NCBI GenBank assembly: GCA_902782465.1
Contig: CACZNH010000006.1
Span: forward strand, 124,001 to 188,000
Reading direction: 5' to 3'
Length of the DNA: 64,000 nt
Source: an uncultured Bacteroidales bacterium
GTDB lineage: Bacteria; Bacteroidota; Bacteroidia; Bacteroidales; Muribaculaceae
In this document: positions 1 through 7,408 of the stretch, piece by piece
Position numbering within the stretch: the stretch's first letter is position 1
Layout: each line of letters opens with the position of its first letter
Translations under genes and position numbers: made by a program
Notes under the pieces: model-generated
Database searches by the model: none
The model's input: the letters and a program-made list of their open reading frames with translations, nothing else
What the model was told of the DNA's origin: nothing

Positions 1-80
1 GCAGGCTGGGCAGCAAGTATCGGCTGCGACAACATAAAGGCTACGAATATCCACAGCCTGATGTCTTTAAGAAAACCCAT
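1..80 (-). CDS. N-terminus of a secreted or membrane protein (partial)
   Basis: On the minus strand an ATG at 78-80 opens a frame that runs off the left edge of the window. The 26 visible residues start MGFLKDIRLWIFVAF and continue with a small-residue segment ending near AAQP, which looks like a signal peptide. The start lies 16 bases downstream of the STAS gene stop, so it is probably the third gene of the same operon. Too little is visible to name a family. The start and the secretion signal are seen; the operon membership is inferred. Confidence 0.5.
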   Translation of the reverse strand, partial: MGFLKDIRLWIFVAFMLSQPILAAQP

Positions 81-96
81 GCGCGTGTTGCTCAAA

Positions 97-399
97 TCAC
101 TCTACTTCGAACAGATTGATTAACCCAGTCATCTTAAAGACGTTCTTGATATCGTCATTCATGTTGCGCAGGGTCACCTTGTTACCGCCAGCCTTGGCGC
201 TCTTGAGGATGCCCAACAGGATACGCAAGCCACTGGATGCGATATACTCCAGCCCTTTGCACTCAATGATGATGTCACGGCCATTGCTGTTATACAGGGG
301 CTGCATTTCCTTTTCCACCTGCAATGCTGCAGCGGTATCCAGTTCACCTTCGAGGGTGGCAACAATCTTGCCTTCCAGTTCTTCAATACTTGTTTTCAT
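97..399 (-). CDS. STAS-domain anti-sigma factor antagonist
   Basis: A 100-residue protein that is a single STAS domain of the SpoIIAA/RsbV type. It has the usual beta-strand start with LEGELDTAAA and the helix-capping ASSGLRILLG segment, where Ser55 or Ser56 is the expected phosphorylation site. In the family, the unphosphorylated protein binds a HATPase-type kinase or anti-sigma factor, and a PP2C phosphatase reactivates it. Both partner activities are encoded in one polypeptide immediately upstream (411-2630), separated by 11 bases, so this is the likely substrate of that protein. Length is normal for the family. What output it controls is not visible here. Confidence 0.9.
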   Translation of the reverse strand: MKTSIEELEGKIVATLEGELDTAAALQVEKEMQPLYNSNGRDIIIECKGLEYIASSGLRILLGILKSAKAGGNKVTLRNMNDDIKNVFKMTGLINLFEVE

Positions 400-410
400 T
401 TATTTTCCAG

Positions 411-2630
411 TCATTTATGATTTATACTCTTTTTTAATGTCAATATATTCTTGCCATCAATGCGTTCGTAATTGATGGAATCCATCAATTCCCTTACAAG
501 AAAGATGCCAAGTCCGCCGATAGGCCTTTCCTCGGCCGGCAAGGTGGTGTCCACCCTACCCCCCTCGGTCGGGTCAAAGGGCTTACCCATGTCGGTGATG
601 ACGAATTTCAAGAAAGTCCCGTCGGTAGCGGCATCGACAGTAATTTCTCCTTGTGTCCCAACAGGATAAGCATAATCAATCACGTTAACCACGGCTTCCT
701 CTACAGCCAGCTTGATTTGGCCGCCAAGAGTCGTATCAACCTTCATGCGGCTCAAGAACGACATCACAAAATTGTTGAGAACAGGTACCTGGCTCAAGTC
801 GTTCTTCAACGTAATGGACTCTTGAGACACAAGGGTCTCCCCCTTGGGGGTGTAACGTATCGCGAGCAGCGTCAGGTCATCGCTCTGCTCGGCACCGTCA
901 ACAAAGACATCCACATCATCGCGCACCGTTGCCAGCATCTGCTCCAACGAGTAGTCTTCCTTCTCGCAATAGATTTGCAAGGCATCGTTGGCACGCTGCA
1001 GTCTGTACTGTTCATGATTCTCGTCCATGGCCTCGGTCAATCCGTCGGTATAGAGGAACAGTGACGTGTTGGGTTCAAGGATGGTTTCCTGACCTTCATA
1101 CATAAAGTCATCAATAATGCCGAGCGGGAGGTTGGGCTCGACAGGAAGCATCGAAATCTGCTTACCGATAATCATGGGGGCATCATGACCCGCATTGCAG
1201 TAACGCAGGCGACCTGTGGGCAAGTCCAGCACACCGATGAAGAAGGTGACAAACATGTTGCGGTCGTTGTTGCGGGATGCCGTCTCGTTGAGGGTGCGCA
1301 TGATGAGTGCAGGATTGCTCTCGTGGCTTGACGTGGAGAAGAACAGCGCATGGGCAATCGACATCACCAATGCCGAAGGAACGCCCTTGCCGCTCACGTC
1401 GCCGATGCAGAAGAACAGTTTCTCGTCACGGATGAAGAAGTCGTACAGGTCACCACCCACCTCCCTGGCAGGCATCAGCAAACCATGCACGTCGATATCG
1501 GTGCGTTCGGGGAAAGCCGGATATTTCACTGGCAGCATCGACATCTGCAGCTCGCGGGCGATGCGCAACTCGCCACCGATGCGTTCCTGCTCGACAGCCG
1601 CGGCTCTCAAGCGTCGTTCGCTGCGTGCAAACCTGAGTATAATGAGCCCCAGCAATCCCATCGCTACCAGCATCGACAGCATGAGAAGGTTGCGCAAACG
1701 CTTGAGGGAACCATAGGCTTCCTTCTCATAGCACACTGCGGCCAGTTGCCAGTGGGGCTTGCCCCTCATGTTGGCGTAGAAGATGTAGCCCTTTTCTCCA
1801 TCATGAACAGACCGGAAATCGACGATGGTGGAACGGCCGCTGTGACTCTTGCGCCTAGCCACCGTACTGTCATTAATCAATTGATGGACCAGTTCAACAT
1901 CAGTGGCATTGACATGAGAGGCCCTGGGTTTGCAGACCAGTTTCCCACCTTCGGTCAGCAGCAGGTCAAACGACGAGGGATAGGCATGGCGGGCATTGAG
2001 CGTGTCGCTAAGCCAATCCAACGAGAGATCGATGGCAAACACGCCCGCCATCTTGCCGCTCGGGTCATAGATGGGCATGCTATGGGTGGTAATGAGGGTA
2101 TCCTCTTGGTTAAAACTGGCAATATCAACATAGGGGTCAGTCCAGCATGGCTCTCCCATCTTGACGGCCAGATTGTAGAATTCCATTTGGGTATAGTTAT
2201 GAGAAGCACTGCCAAGCTGACGGCACGTTAGCTTTCCATCTTCCAGTTTGGAAAACGGTTCATACCAATAGCCCTTAGAGGGGTAATAATTGGGCACGAA
2301 TGCCATTCCGGTGCTGAGAACTTCGGGGTTATTCTTCACCAGCAGGCTCAACTCGCTAGCCACCGAGTCAGGATCACCTATGGCATCAATAATGTTCCAT
2401 GAATAGTCACGCAGCATCTGTCGGGTCTTGTTAAGCGTGCCCTTGATTATGATGGCCTTGAGTGTCAACTCGGTCTCAGCACGATGCTCCAGTTCTTTCT
2501 CCAGCACACTGTGCGTGTACAAGTACTGCCCAGTTGCGATTATTTCCAGCAACACTGCTGCAGTAATAATAAACGCAAGTCCACTCCTCAGTTTGGGTGA
2601 CTTAAGAACACTATTGAGCCATTTATTCAT
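411..2630 (-). CDS. Cache-sensor SpoIIE-type PP2C phosphatase with C-terminal anti-sigma kinase domain
   Basis: 739 residues with the ATG at 2630 (MNKWLNS). A longer frame starts at 2669, but it would begin upstream of the likely transcription start. Visible order: membrane segment about 17-37; extracytoplasmic Cache-like sensor about 40-310, with repeated aromatic and Asp-rich ligand-pocket motifs; second membrane segment about 313-334; short linker; SpoIIE-type PP2C domain about 375-592, with metal-binding Asp in GGDLYD (D394), DVSGKG (D411) and the SDDLT motif (584-585); then a RsbW-like HATPase about 620-735, with EEAVVN and GGLGIF boxes. Phosphatase and kinase for the same STAS switch are thus fused, and the STAS protein is the next gene. 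The sensor ligand is unknown. Confidence 0.92.
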   Translation of the reverse strand: MNKWLNSVLKSPKLRSGLAFIITAAVLLEIIATGQYLYTHSVLEKELEHRAETELTLKAIIIKGTLNKTRQMLRDYSWNIIDAIGDPDSVASELSLLVKNNPEVLSTGMAFVPNYYPSKGYWYEPFSKLEDGKLTCRQLGSASHNYTQMEFYNLAVKMGEPCWTDPYVDIASFNQEDTLITTHSMPIYDPSGKMAGVFAIDLSLDWLSDTLNARHAYPSSFDLLLTEGGKLVCKPRASHVNATDVELVHQLINDSTVARRKSHSGRSTIVDFRSVHDGEKGYIFYANMRGKPHWQLAAVCYEKEAYGSLKRLRNLLMLSMLVAMGLLGLIILRFARSERRLRAAAVEQERIGGELRIARELQMSMLPVKYPAFPERTDIDVHGLLMPAREVGGDLYDFFIRDEKLFFCIGDVSGKGVPSALVMSIAHALFFSTSSHESNPALIMRTLNETASRNNDRNMFVTFFIGVLDLPTGRLRYCNAGHDAPMIIGKQISMLPVEPNLPLGIIDDFMYEGQETILEPNTSLFLYTDGLTEAMDENHEQYRLQRANDALQIYCEKEDYSLEQMLATVRDDVDVFVDGAEQSDDLTLLAIRYTPKGETLVSQESITLKNDLSQVPVLNNFVMSFLSRMKVDTTLGGQIKLAVEEAVVNVIDYAYPVGTQGEITVDAATDGTFLKFVITDMGKPFDPTEGGRVDTTLPAEERPIGGLGIFLVRELMDSINYERIDGKNILTLKKSINHK

Positions 2631-2651
2631 CGTAGCTTTTCTGTTGTAGGC

Positions 2652-2674
2652 CAAATATATAATGTGCAAAATTA
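2652..2674 (-). promoter_or_regulatory. Two candidate -7 boxes for the STAS/PP2C operon
   Basis: Read on the minus strand, TAATTTTG (2674-2667) and TATATTTG (2659-2652) both match the Bacteroidota TAnnTTTG -7 element. Either would place the transcript start roughly 15-30 bases upstream of the ATG at 2630. This supports that start rather than the upstream in-frame one at 2669. Confidence 0.55.
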
Positions 2675-2813
2675 CAATTTAAATCTCTAACAACAATCAT
2701 TTTGTGCAAAATCTTAATATTCTTTATCATAATGGGCCCAGGCACTGCTAACATCGTGACAGGCAGCTGAGTTTTATCATTCATCCCGCTAGGTGATATT
2801 GAAGAAAAATCAT

Positions 2814-2821
2814 TACCTTTG
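2814..2821 (+). promoter_or_regulatory. -7 box of the nhaC promoter
   Basis: TACCTTTG matches TAnnTTTG exactly and lies 20 bases upstream of the chosen nhaC ATG at 2841. This excludes the upstream in-frame start at 2793. A clear -33 TTTG at the usual spacing is not seen. Confidence 0.6.
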
Positions 2822-2840
2822 CAGCATCAACAAGAACCTC

Positions 2841-4304
2841 ATGAGACAACCAAATATGAGCCAACATCCACTTCCACATCCTGCCGTCGCGATGATACCC
2901 GTCGTGGTGCTCATCGGCCTGTTGGGCATTGTCATTGCCCTGTTTGGCAGCGACGCACTGAATGGAGGCAGCCAAATTGCCCTGCTGCTGGGCCTTGCCG
3001 TGTGCGTCATGATTTCGATGACGGTGTATCACGTGCCATGGAAGACGTTTGAACAGCAGATGTGCAAGACCATCGGCGACGTGTCAGTCACGCTGCTCAT
3101 CCTGTTGACGGTGGGCATGCTGTCAGGATCCTGGATGATCAGCGGCGTGGTGCCCACGCTCATCTATTACGGTATCCAAGTGCTCTCGCCGCAGTTCTTC
3201 CTTGTGAGTGCCTGCTTCATTTGTGCTCTAGTCTCACTGCTGTCTGGCAGTTCCTGGACAACGATTGCCACCATTGGCGTGGCCCTGCTGGGCATCGGCA
3301 ATGCATTGGGCGTCTCAGAAGCATGGACGGCGGGCGCCATCATCTCGGGAGCTTACTTCGGCGACAAGATGTCGCCCCTGAGCGACACGACCATCCTGGC
3401 CTCGTCGTCGGTGCGTGTGGATATCTTTGCCCACATCCGCTACATGATGTTCACGACCATGCCGTCAATCATCATTTCGTTAATCATCTTTCTCATTGCC
3501 GGATTTGGGAACGGCAGCGAAGGGGCAATGCAGGTGGAACAGTACACCCAGGGGTTGAACTCGACTTTCAACATCTCGGCATGGACCTTACTGGTGCCCG
3601 TCATCACCGGTGTACTGATTGCCAAGAAGGTGCCATCACTGATTGTGCTTTTTGCCTCGTCGATTCTGGCAGGTATCACAGCCTTGATACTCCAACCGCA
3701 CATCTTGACGCAGATTGCCGGCGATGCCTCTTTGACGACGGCCGCTGCGCTGGCCAAGGGGTTGGCTATCACTTTTTCGGGTGCCACGGCCATTGAAACG
3801 GGATTTGAGTCGCTTAATGACCTGGTTTCGACGGGTGGCATGGCGGGGATGCTGAACACCATCTGGCTGATTCTCTGTGCCATGTGCTTTGGCGCCGCAA
3901 TGGTTGCCAGCCGCATGATTGAGAGCATCACCAGCGTCATCATCAGGTTTGTGCGCACCCGCACCACCCTTGTCAGCTCTACCGTCGGCACAGGCATTTT
4001 CCTGAATCTCACAACGGGCGACCAATTCATCAGCATCGTCCTCACCGCCGACATGTTCCGCGAGGTATTTGACAAGGAGGGCTACGAGGCACGCTTGCTG
4101 AGCCGCACCACCGAGGATGCCGCCACGGTGACGTCGGTACTCATCCCGTGGAACACCTGCGGCATGACACAGGCCACGGTGCTGGGTGTCCCCACCCTCA
4201 CTTATCTGCCCTACTGCTTCTTTAACATTATCAGTCCACTGATGTCCATCGCCGTCGCCGCAACAGGGTGGAAAATCGTTCGAAGAGTGAGGAGTGAGGA
4301 GTGA
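2841..4304 (+). CDS. nhaC: NhaC-family Na+/H+ antiporter
   Basis: 487 residues and about 11-12 hydrophobic segments, typical of NhaC antiporters, which exchange cytoplasmic Na+ for external protons at the inner membrane. Family hallmarks seen include the SGSSWTTIATIG and GAYFGDKMSPLSDTT segments in the first half and NLTTGDQFISIVL and WNTCGMTQATVLG in the second. The ATG at 2841 is chosen because a TAnnTTTG box sits 20 bases upstream; the ATG at 2856 is an alternative. The final residues RRVRSEE and the stop are encoded by a heptamer repeat array, so the C-terminus may differ from relatives. It faces dnaA convergently. Confidence 0.9.
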   Translation: MRQPNMSQHPLPHPAVAMIPVVVLIGLLGIVIALFGSDALNGGSQIALLLGLAVCVMISMTVYHVPWKTFEQQMCKTIGDVSVTLLILLTVGMLSGSWMISGVVPTLIYYGIQVLSPQFFLVSACFICALVSLLSGSSWTTIATIGVALLGIGNALGVSEAWTAGAIISGAYFGDKMSPLSDTTILASSSVRVDIFAHIRYMMFTTMPSIIISLIIFLIAGFGNGSEGAMQVEQYTQGLNSTFNISAWTLLVPVITGVLIAKKVPSLIVLFASSILAGITALILQPHILTQIAGDASLTTAAALAKGLAITFSGATAIETGFESLNDLVSTGGMAGMLNTIWLILCAMCFGAAMVASRMIESITSVIIRFVRTRTTLVSSTVGTGIFLNLTTGDQFISIVLTADMFREVFDKEGYEARLLSRTTEDAATVTSVLIPWNTCGMTQATVLGVPTLTYLPYCFFNIISPLMSIAVAATGWKIVRRVRSEE

Positions 4305-4312
4305 GGAGTGTA
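4285..4312. repeat. Heptamer array at the 3' end of nhaC
   Basis: Three perfect copies of GAGTGAG followed by GAGTGTA, period exactly 7. The array contains the last four codons and the TGA stop (4302-4304) of nhaC. It belongs to the set of 7-base-period arrays found at other gene ends in this window. Confidence 0.8.
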
Positions 4313-4362
4313 GGGCCTCGCCTTGGCGTGGCCGTATGGATGGATATAGGAGTGAAAAATAA

Positions 4363-4394
4363 AGTGTCTAGAGTGGTTAGCCATTCTAGACACT
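4363..4394. terminator. Bidirectional terminator between nhaC and dnaA
   Basis: AGTGTCTAGA (4363-4372) pairs perfectly with TCTAGACACT (4385-4394) around a 12-base loop. The plus strand continues TGTTTTAT and the minus strand continues TTTATTTTT, so the hairpin can end both converging transcripts. Confidence 0.8.
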
Positions 4395-4426
4395 TGTTTT
4401 ATGAATGCTTAAAGTATGAAATCTCC

Positions 4427-5830
4427 TTACTGGGTGAGGCTGGCGGTAATCGCCGCTACCTCGCGCGAGAAGTCTTTCTCGATGGACATGCGCTGTTCAA
4501 TCTGCGTGCAGGCATGAAGAACAGTTGCATGCGTGCGGTCCAGCTTGGCGCCGATGCTGGTCGATGACATCTGGGCCTCTTTCTTGGCCAGATACATGAC
4601 GAGCTGACGGGCGTCGCTGATTTCACGCTTGCGTGATTTACCGTAAATCAGGTCGGTAGGCATGTTGTAGTAGTCGGCTACCGTCTCGGTAATGGATTCA
4701 AAAGTCACCTGCTTTGGCGTCACCTTAACAGTGTTGCCGATGACACTGCGTGCCAGGTCGATGGTGATGTCCTGTCCCAGCATCGTGGCATGGGCAAGCA
4801 GGGCCACCATGACGCCCTCGAGCTCACGCACACTCTCTGTTACATTAGTAGCGATGAAGTCGAGCACATCGTCGGTGATACTGAGGCCGTCTTGAGCCGC
4901 CTTCATAGCAAGGAAGTTACGGCGCAGCTCGAAATCGGGCTTCTCCAACTCAACCGTCATACCCCACTTGAATCGGGAAATGAGCCTGGGTTCCATACCG
5001 TCGAGGTCGCTCGGGCGGCAGTCGCTGGACATCACCAGCTGGCGCTGGTGCTGGTGCAGGTGGTTGAAGATGTGGAAGAATGTATTCTGTGTGGCCGTCT
5101 TGCCCGCAAGGAACTGGATGTCATCGAGCAAGAGTACGTCTATACTCTGGTAGAAATTAATGAAGTCGTTGACTTTCTTGTGAATCACAGCAGTGGTGTA
5201 CTGGCTCTCAAAGACTCTGGAGGATACATACAGCACTCTCATGCGCGGGTTGTTCTCCTTGAGTTTGATACCGATGGCCTGCAGCAGATGGGTCTTGCCC
5301 ACACCTGTCGTACCGAATACGAACAAGGGATTGTAGGTCTTCACCTCGGGGTGGTCGGCAATTGCCTGACCGATGCTCACAGCGAGCTTGTTGCTCATGC
5401 TGCTGCAATAGTTCTCGAAGGTGTATCGCGGGTTGAGCTGCGGGTCAATATCCTCGAGCGTGTCTTCACGCTCAAATGGGTTAGCCACACGCGGCTTGCG
5501 TATCTTGAGGTCGTGCTGGAGCTTTACGCTGGAGTGGTCCTCGGTCTGCTCAACGGCACTGGCGTCATCACCGCTCACCACATTATATTTATAAGTGAGC
5601 TTGACGTTATCGCCAAATACCTTCTTCATGGCGGCCGACAAGAGGGGCAGGTAGCGGCCCTCAATCTGCTCAACAAAGAACTGAGAGGGTACTCGAAGCG
5701 TCACACGGCTGTTTTCATGGTCATAGTCAACGGCAACAATGGGAGCGAACCAAGCATCAAACTGCTCGGCCGGCAAGTTGGCCTTGATGGCGTCAAGGCA
5801 ACGGTTCCACTGTTGTGCAACGTTATACAT
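4427..5830 (-). CDS. dnaA: Chromosomal replication initiator DnaA
   Basis: 467 residues, normal length. DnaA is an AAA+ ATPase that binds DnaA boxes and melts oriC. Domain I is the start (MYNVAQQWNRCL), a variable acidic linker lies around 85-130, the AAA+ core has Walker A GTTGVGKT (173-180) and Walker B LLLDDIQF near 235, and domain IV carries the box-reading helix-turn-helix with GAKLDRTHATVLHA near 430-445. dnaN is not adjacent, which is common in Bacteroidota. The start at 5830 is the family start. The 5' region is described separately; no clear -7 box was found there. Confidence 0.98.
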   Translation of the reverse strand: MYNVAQQWNRCLDAIKANLPAEQFDAWFAPIVAVDYDHENSRVTLRVPSQFFVEQIEGRYLPLLSAAMKKVFGDNVKLTYKYNVVSGDDASAVEQTEDHSSVKLQHDLKIRKPRVANPFEREDTLEDIDPQLNPRYTFENYCSSMSNKLAVSIGQAIADHPEVKTYNPLFVFGTTGVGKTHLLQAIGIKLKENNPRMRVLYVSSRVFESQYTTAVIHKKVNDFINFYQSIDVLLLDDIQFLAGKTATQNTFFHIFNHLHQHQRQLVMSSDCRPSDLDGMEPRLISRFKWGMTVELEKPDFELRRNFLAMKAAQDGLSITDDVLDFIATNVTESVRELEGVMVALLAHATMLGQDITIDLARSVIGNTVKVTPKQVTFESITETVADYYNMPTDLIYGKSRKREISDARQLVMYLAKKEAQMSSTSIGAKLDRTHATVLHACTQIEQRMSIEKDFSREVAAITASLTQ

Positions 5831-6249
5831 TCTATAAATAAGTCGTTTAGTTTTTAGTCATCAGCCGCCAGTCGACAGTATTCTCTAGTTATTCGACCCT
5901 AGTAGGTATTCCGCTAGCTTTGCTCTTGCTAAAAAGCTAATCGCTAACAGCTGATTCCTAAAATAATTCTTCTAGTAATGGATGTTTTTTCAGTGCTTTT
6001 TGCTGTACAAATTTCGGTCAATATTTTCTTATAAAAAAGTGTCGAAAAAATTTGGAAATCTCATTCTAATTGTAACGTTATTGAAAAACAACAGGTTACA
6101 CCATTATTGCACTTTTTTTACAAATTCTGCCTCCCCACTTTACCATTTAATCTAATTGTCAGCACTTTAGCGATATGTGAATATTTATCTATTCCATATG
6201 TCAAACTCGCAAATGGCTGTTATTGCAAGGGTTTGATTTTGCAAATCCC
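5831..6249. other. AT-rich region upstream of dnaA, no gene
   Basis: About 420 bases between the dnaA start and the terminator of the next minus-strand gene. It must hold the dnaA promoter, but I found no good TAnnTTTG on the minus strand (closest TAGCTTTT at 5939-5932). No convincing TTATCCACA-type DnaA box is visible either, so I do not call it an origin. Two weak 7-period arrays are present: AGTCATC-type units at 5856-5883 and GCTAATC-type units at 5936-5956. Confidence 0.5.
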
Positions 6250-6270
6250 GAAAACAATAAAAAGAAAAAA

Positions 6271-6303
6271 AATCTCTATTTGGAACGAGTCCAAATAGAG
6301 ATT
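6271..6303 (-). terminator. Rho-independent terminator of the MlaD-type gene
   Basis: A 14-base perfect stem, AATCTCTATTTGGA (6271-6284) with its complement at 6290-6303 and a 5-base loop. On the minus strand it is followed by TTTTTTTCTTTTTATT. It lies about 70 bases past the stop at 6377. Confidence 0.9.
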
Positions 6304-6376
6304 TTGACGTTTTCAAGAGGTGATTTTTTGTCTCAAAAATTGATGTGCATCTATATGATTTCAGGTTCATCATCAT

Positions 6377-7279
6377 TTAGAACACTTTCACGTTGATGTA
6401 CCTCTTGGGGTGAGCCTTGACATCGGTCAGCAACGAGTCGAGGCTGGCGATGGCATGGTTAGCGTTGTCATAGAGTTCACGGTCGCTCATCAGCTTGCCC
6501 AGAGTCGAGTTCTTGTCATTGAGCTGCTCACTGAGCGCCTGCAGATTGGCAAGCGTGGTGTTGACCTTGTTGAGGGTCTCGTCGAGGGGCAACTGCTTCA
6601 GATTCTCGGACAGGTCAGAGATGTTGCTCGACGCACCCGTCAGGTTGCTGGTGATACCGTTCACATTGTTCATCACACCGGGAACACTGCGGTTAAGACC
6701 GCTCATCAGCTGCGTGAGCTGCTGCGCGCTGGCCTGCAGCTGACGCGTGATGGCGTCCAGTCTCGTCAACGATGCTGAGAGGGCGGGGTCGGCAGTCAGC
6801 ATGTTGACATTGCTGACGATAGAATCCACCTTGGGAAGCATGCCGCTCACCACGGGCATGACGTTATCGGTTACATTATCCATAAGACTGGGGACATCGG
6901 TGGTGGGAATCATGCTACCCATGGGCAAGGGGGCACCACCGCCCAGATTGAGCACGAGCGATGTGCCACCGATGAGACCCGACACCATATTGATAGTACT
7001 GCCTGCGGGCACCTTCATCTCCTTGTTCAAGGCGAGCATGACGGAAATCTTGTTCTTCTCGTAGTCATATTTGATTTCCCTGACCTGACCCACCTGGAAG
7101 CCATTGACCGTGACGGGAGTTGCCTCCAACAGGCCGTCAGCGCTAGTCACTTCGGTGTAGTAATGGTTGGCAGGAGTAAACAGGTTGACTCCTTTCAGGT
7201 AATTGATACCCCAATAGAGCAGCGCGAGTCCCAACAGGACTGTAAGCGCTATTTTTACGTTTTTAGTGAAAAACTTCAT
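6377..7279 (-). CDS. MlaD/MCE-domain lipid-transport protein
   Basis: 300 residues from the ATG at 7279 (MKFFTKNVKIAL); an in-frame ATG at 7300 is an alternative. One N-terminal membrane helix is followed by an MCE domain with the motif GLLEATPVTVNGFQVGQV, then a long helical C-terminal part (about 140-300) rich in Leu, Asn and Ser. Family members form hexameric rings that move phospholipids between the inner and outer membranes together with MlaE/MlaF. The permease and ATPase genes are not directly visible; upstream is the divergent GH92 gene. It has its own promoter and a strong terminator, so it is probably monocistronic. Confidence 0.88.
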   Translation of the reverse strand: MKFFTKNVKIALTVLLGLALLYWGINYLKGVNLFTPANHYYTEVTSADGLLEATPVTVNGFQVGQVREIKYDYEKNKISVMLALNKEMKVPAGSTINMVSGLIGGTSLVLNLGGGAPLPMGSMIPTTDVPSLMDNVTDNVMPVVSGMLPKVDSIVSNVNMLTADPALSASLTRLDAITRQLQASAQQLTQLMSGLNRSVPGVMNNVNGITSNLTGASSNISDLSENLKQLPLDETLNKVNTTLANLQALSEQLNDKNSTLGKLMSDRELYDNANHAIASLDSLLTDVKAHPKRYINVKVF

Positions 7280-7304
7280 CTTCTGTTTTTTTGATTTCAA
7301 ACGG

Positions 7305-7312
7305 CAAAGTTA
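7305..7312 (-). promoter_or_regulatory. -7 box of the MlaD-type gene
   Basis: Minus-strand TAACTTTG, 26 bases upstream of the ATG at 7279, with TTGACA slightly further upstream. The match is to the Bacteroidota -7 consensus. Confidence 0.55.
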
Positions 7313-7367
7313 CACAAAAAATTGTCAACATCAGCCAATAGTTGCAATAATTGTACCAATTTATAGC

Positions 7368-7375
7368 TATATTTG
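7368..7375 (+). promoter_or_regulatory. -7 box of the GH92 gene
   Basis: TATATTTG matches TAnnTTTG and lies 33 bases upstream of the ATG at 7409. Upstream TTG triplets are present, but their spacing is not canonical. Confidence 0.55.
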
Positions 7376-7408
7376 CAATCTCAAACCAATTGTTAACACT
7401 TGAACAAG

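Noticed and set aside
4790-5857. Open frame of 355 residues antisense to dnaA
   Set aside because: Shadow of dnaA; no independent features.
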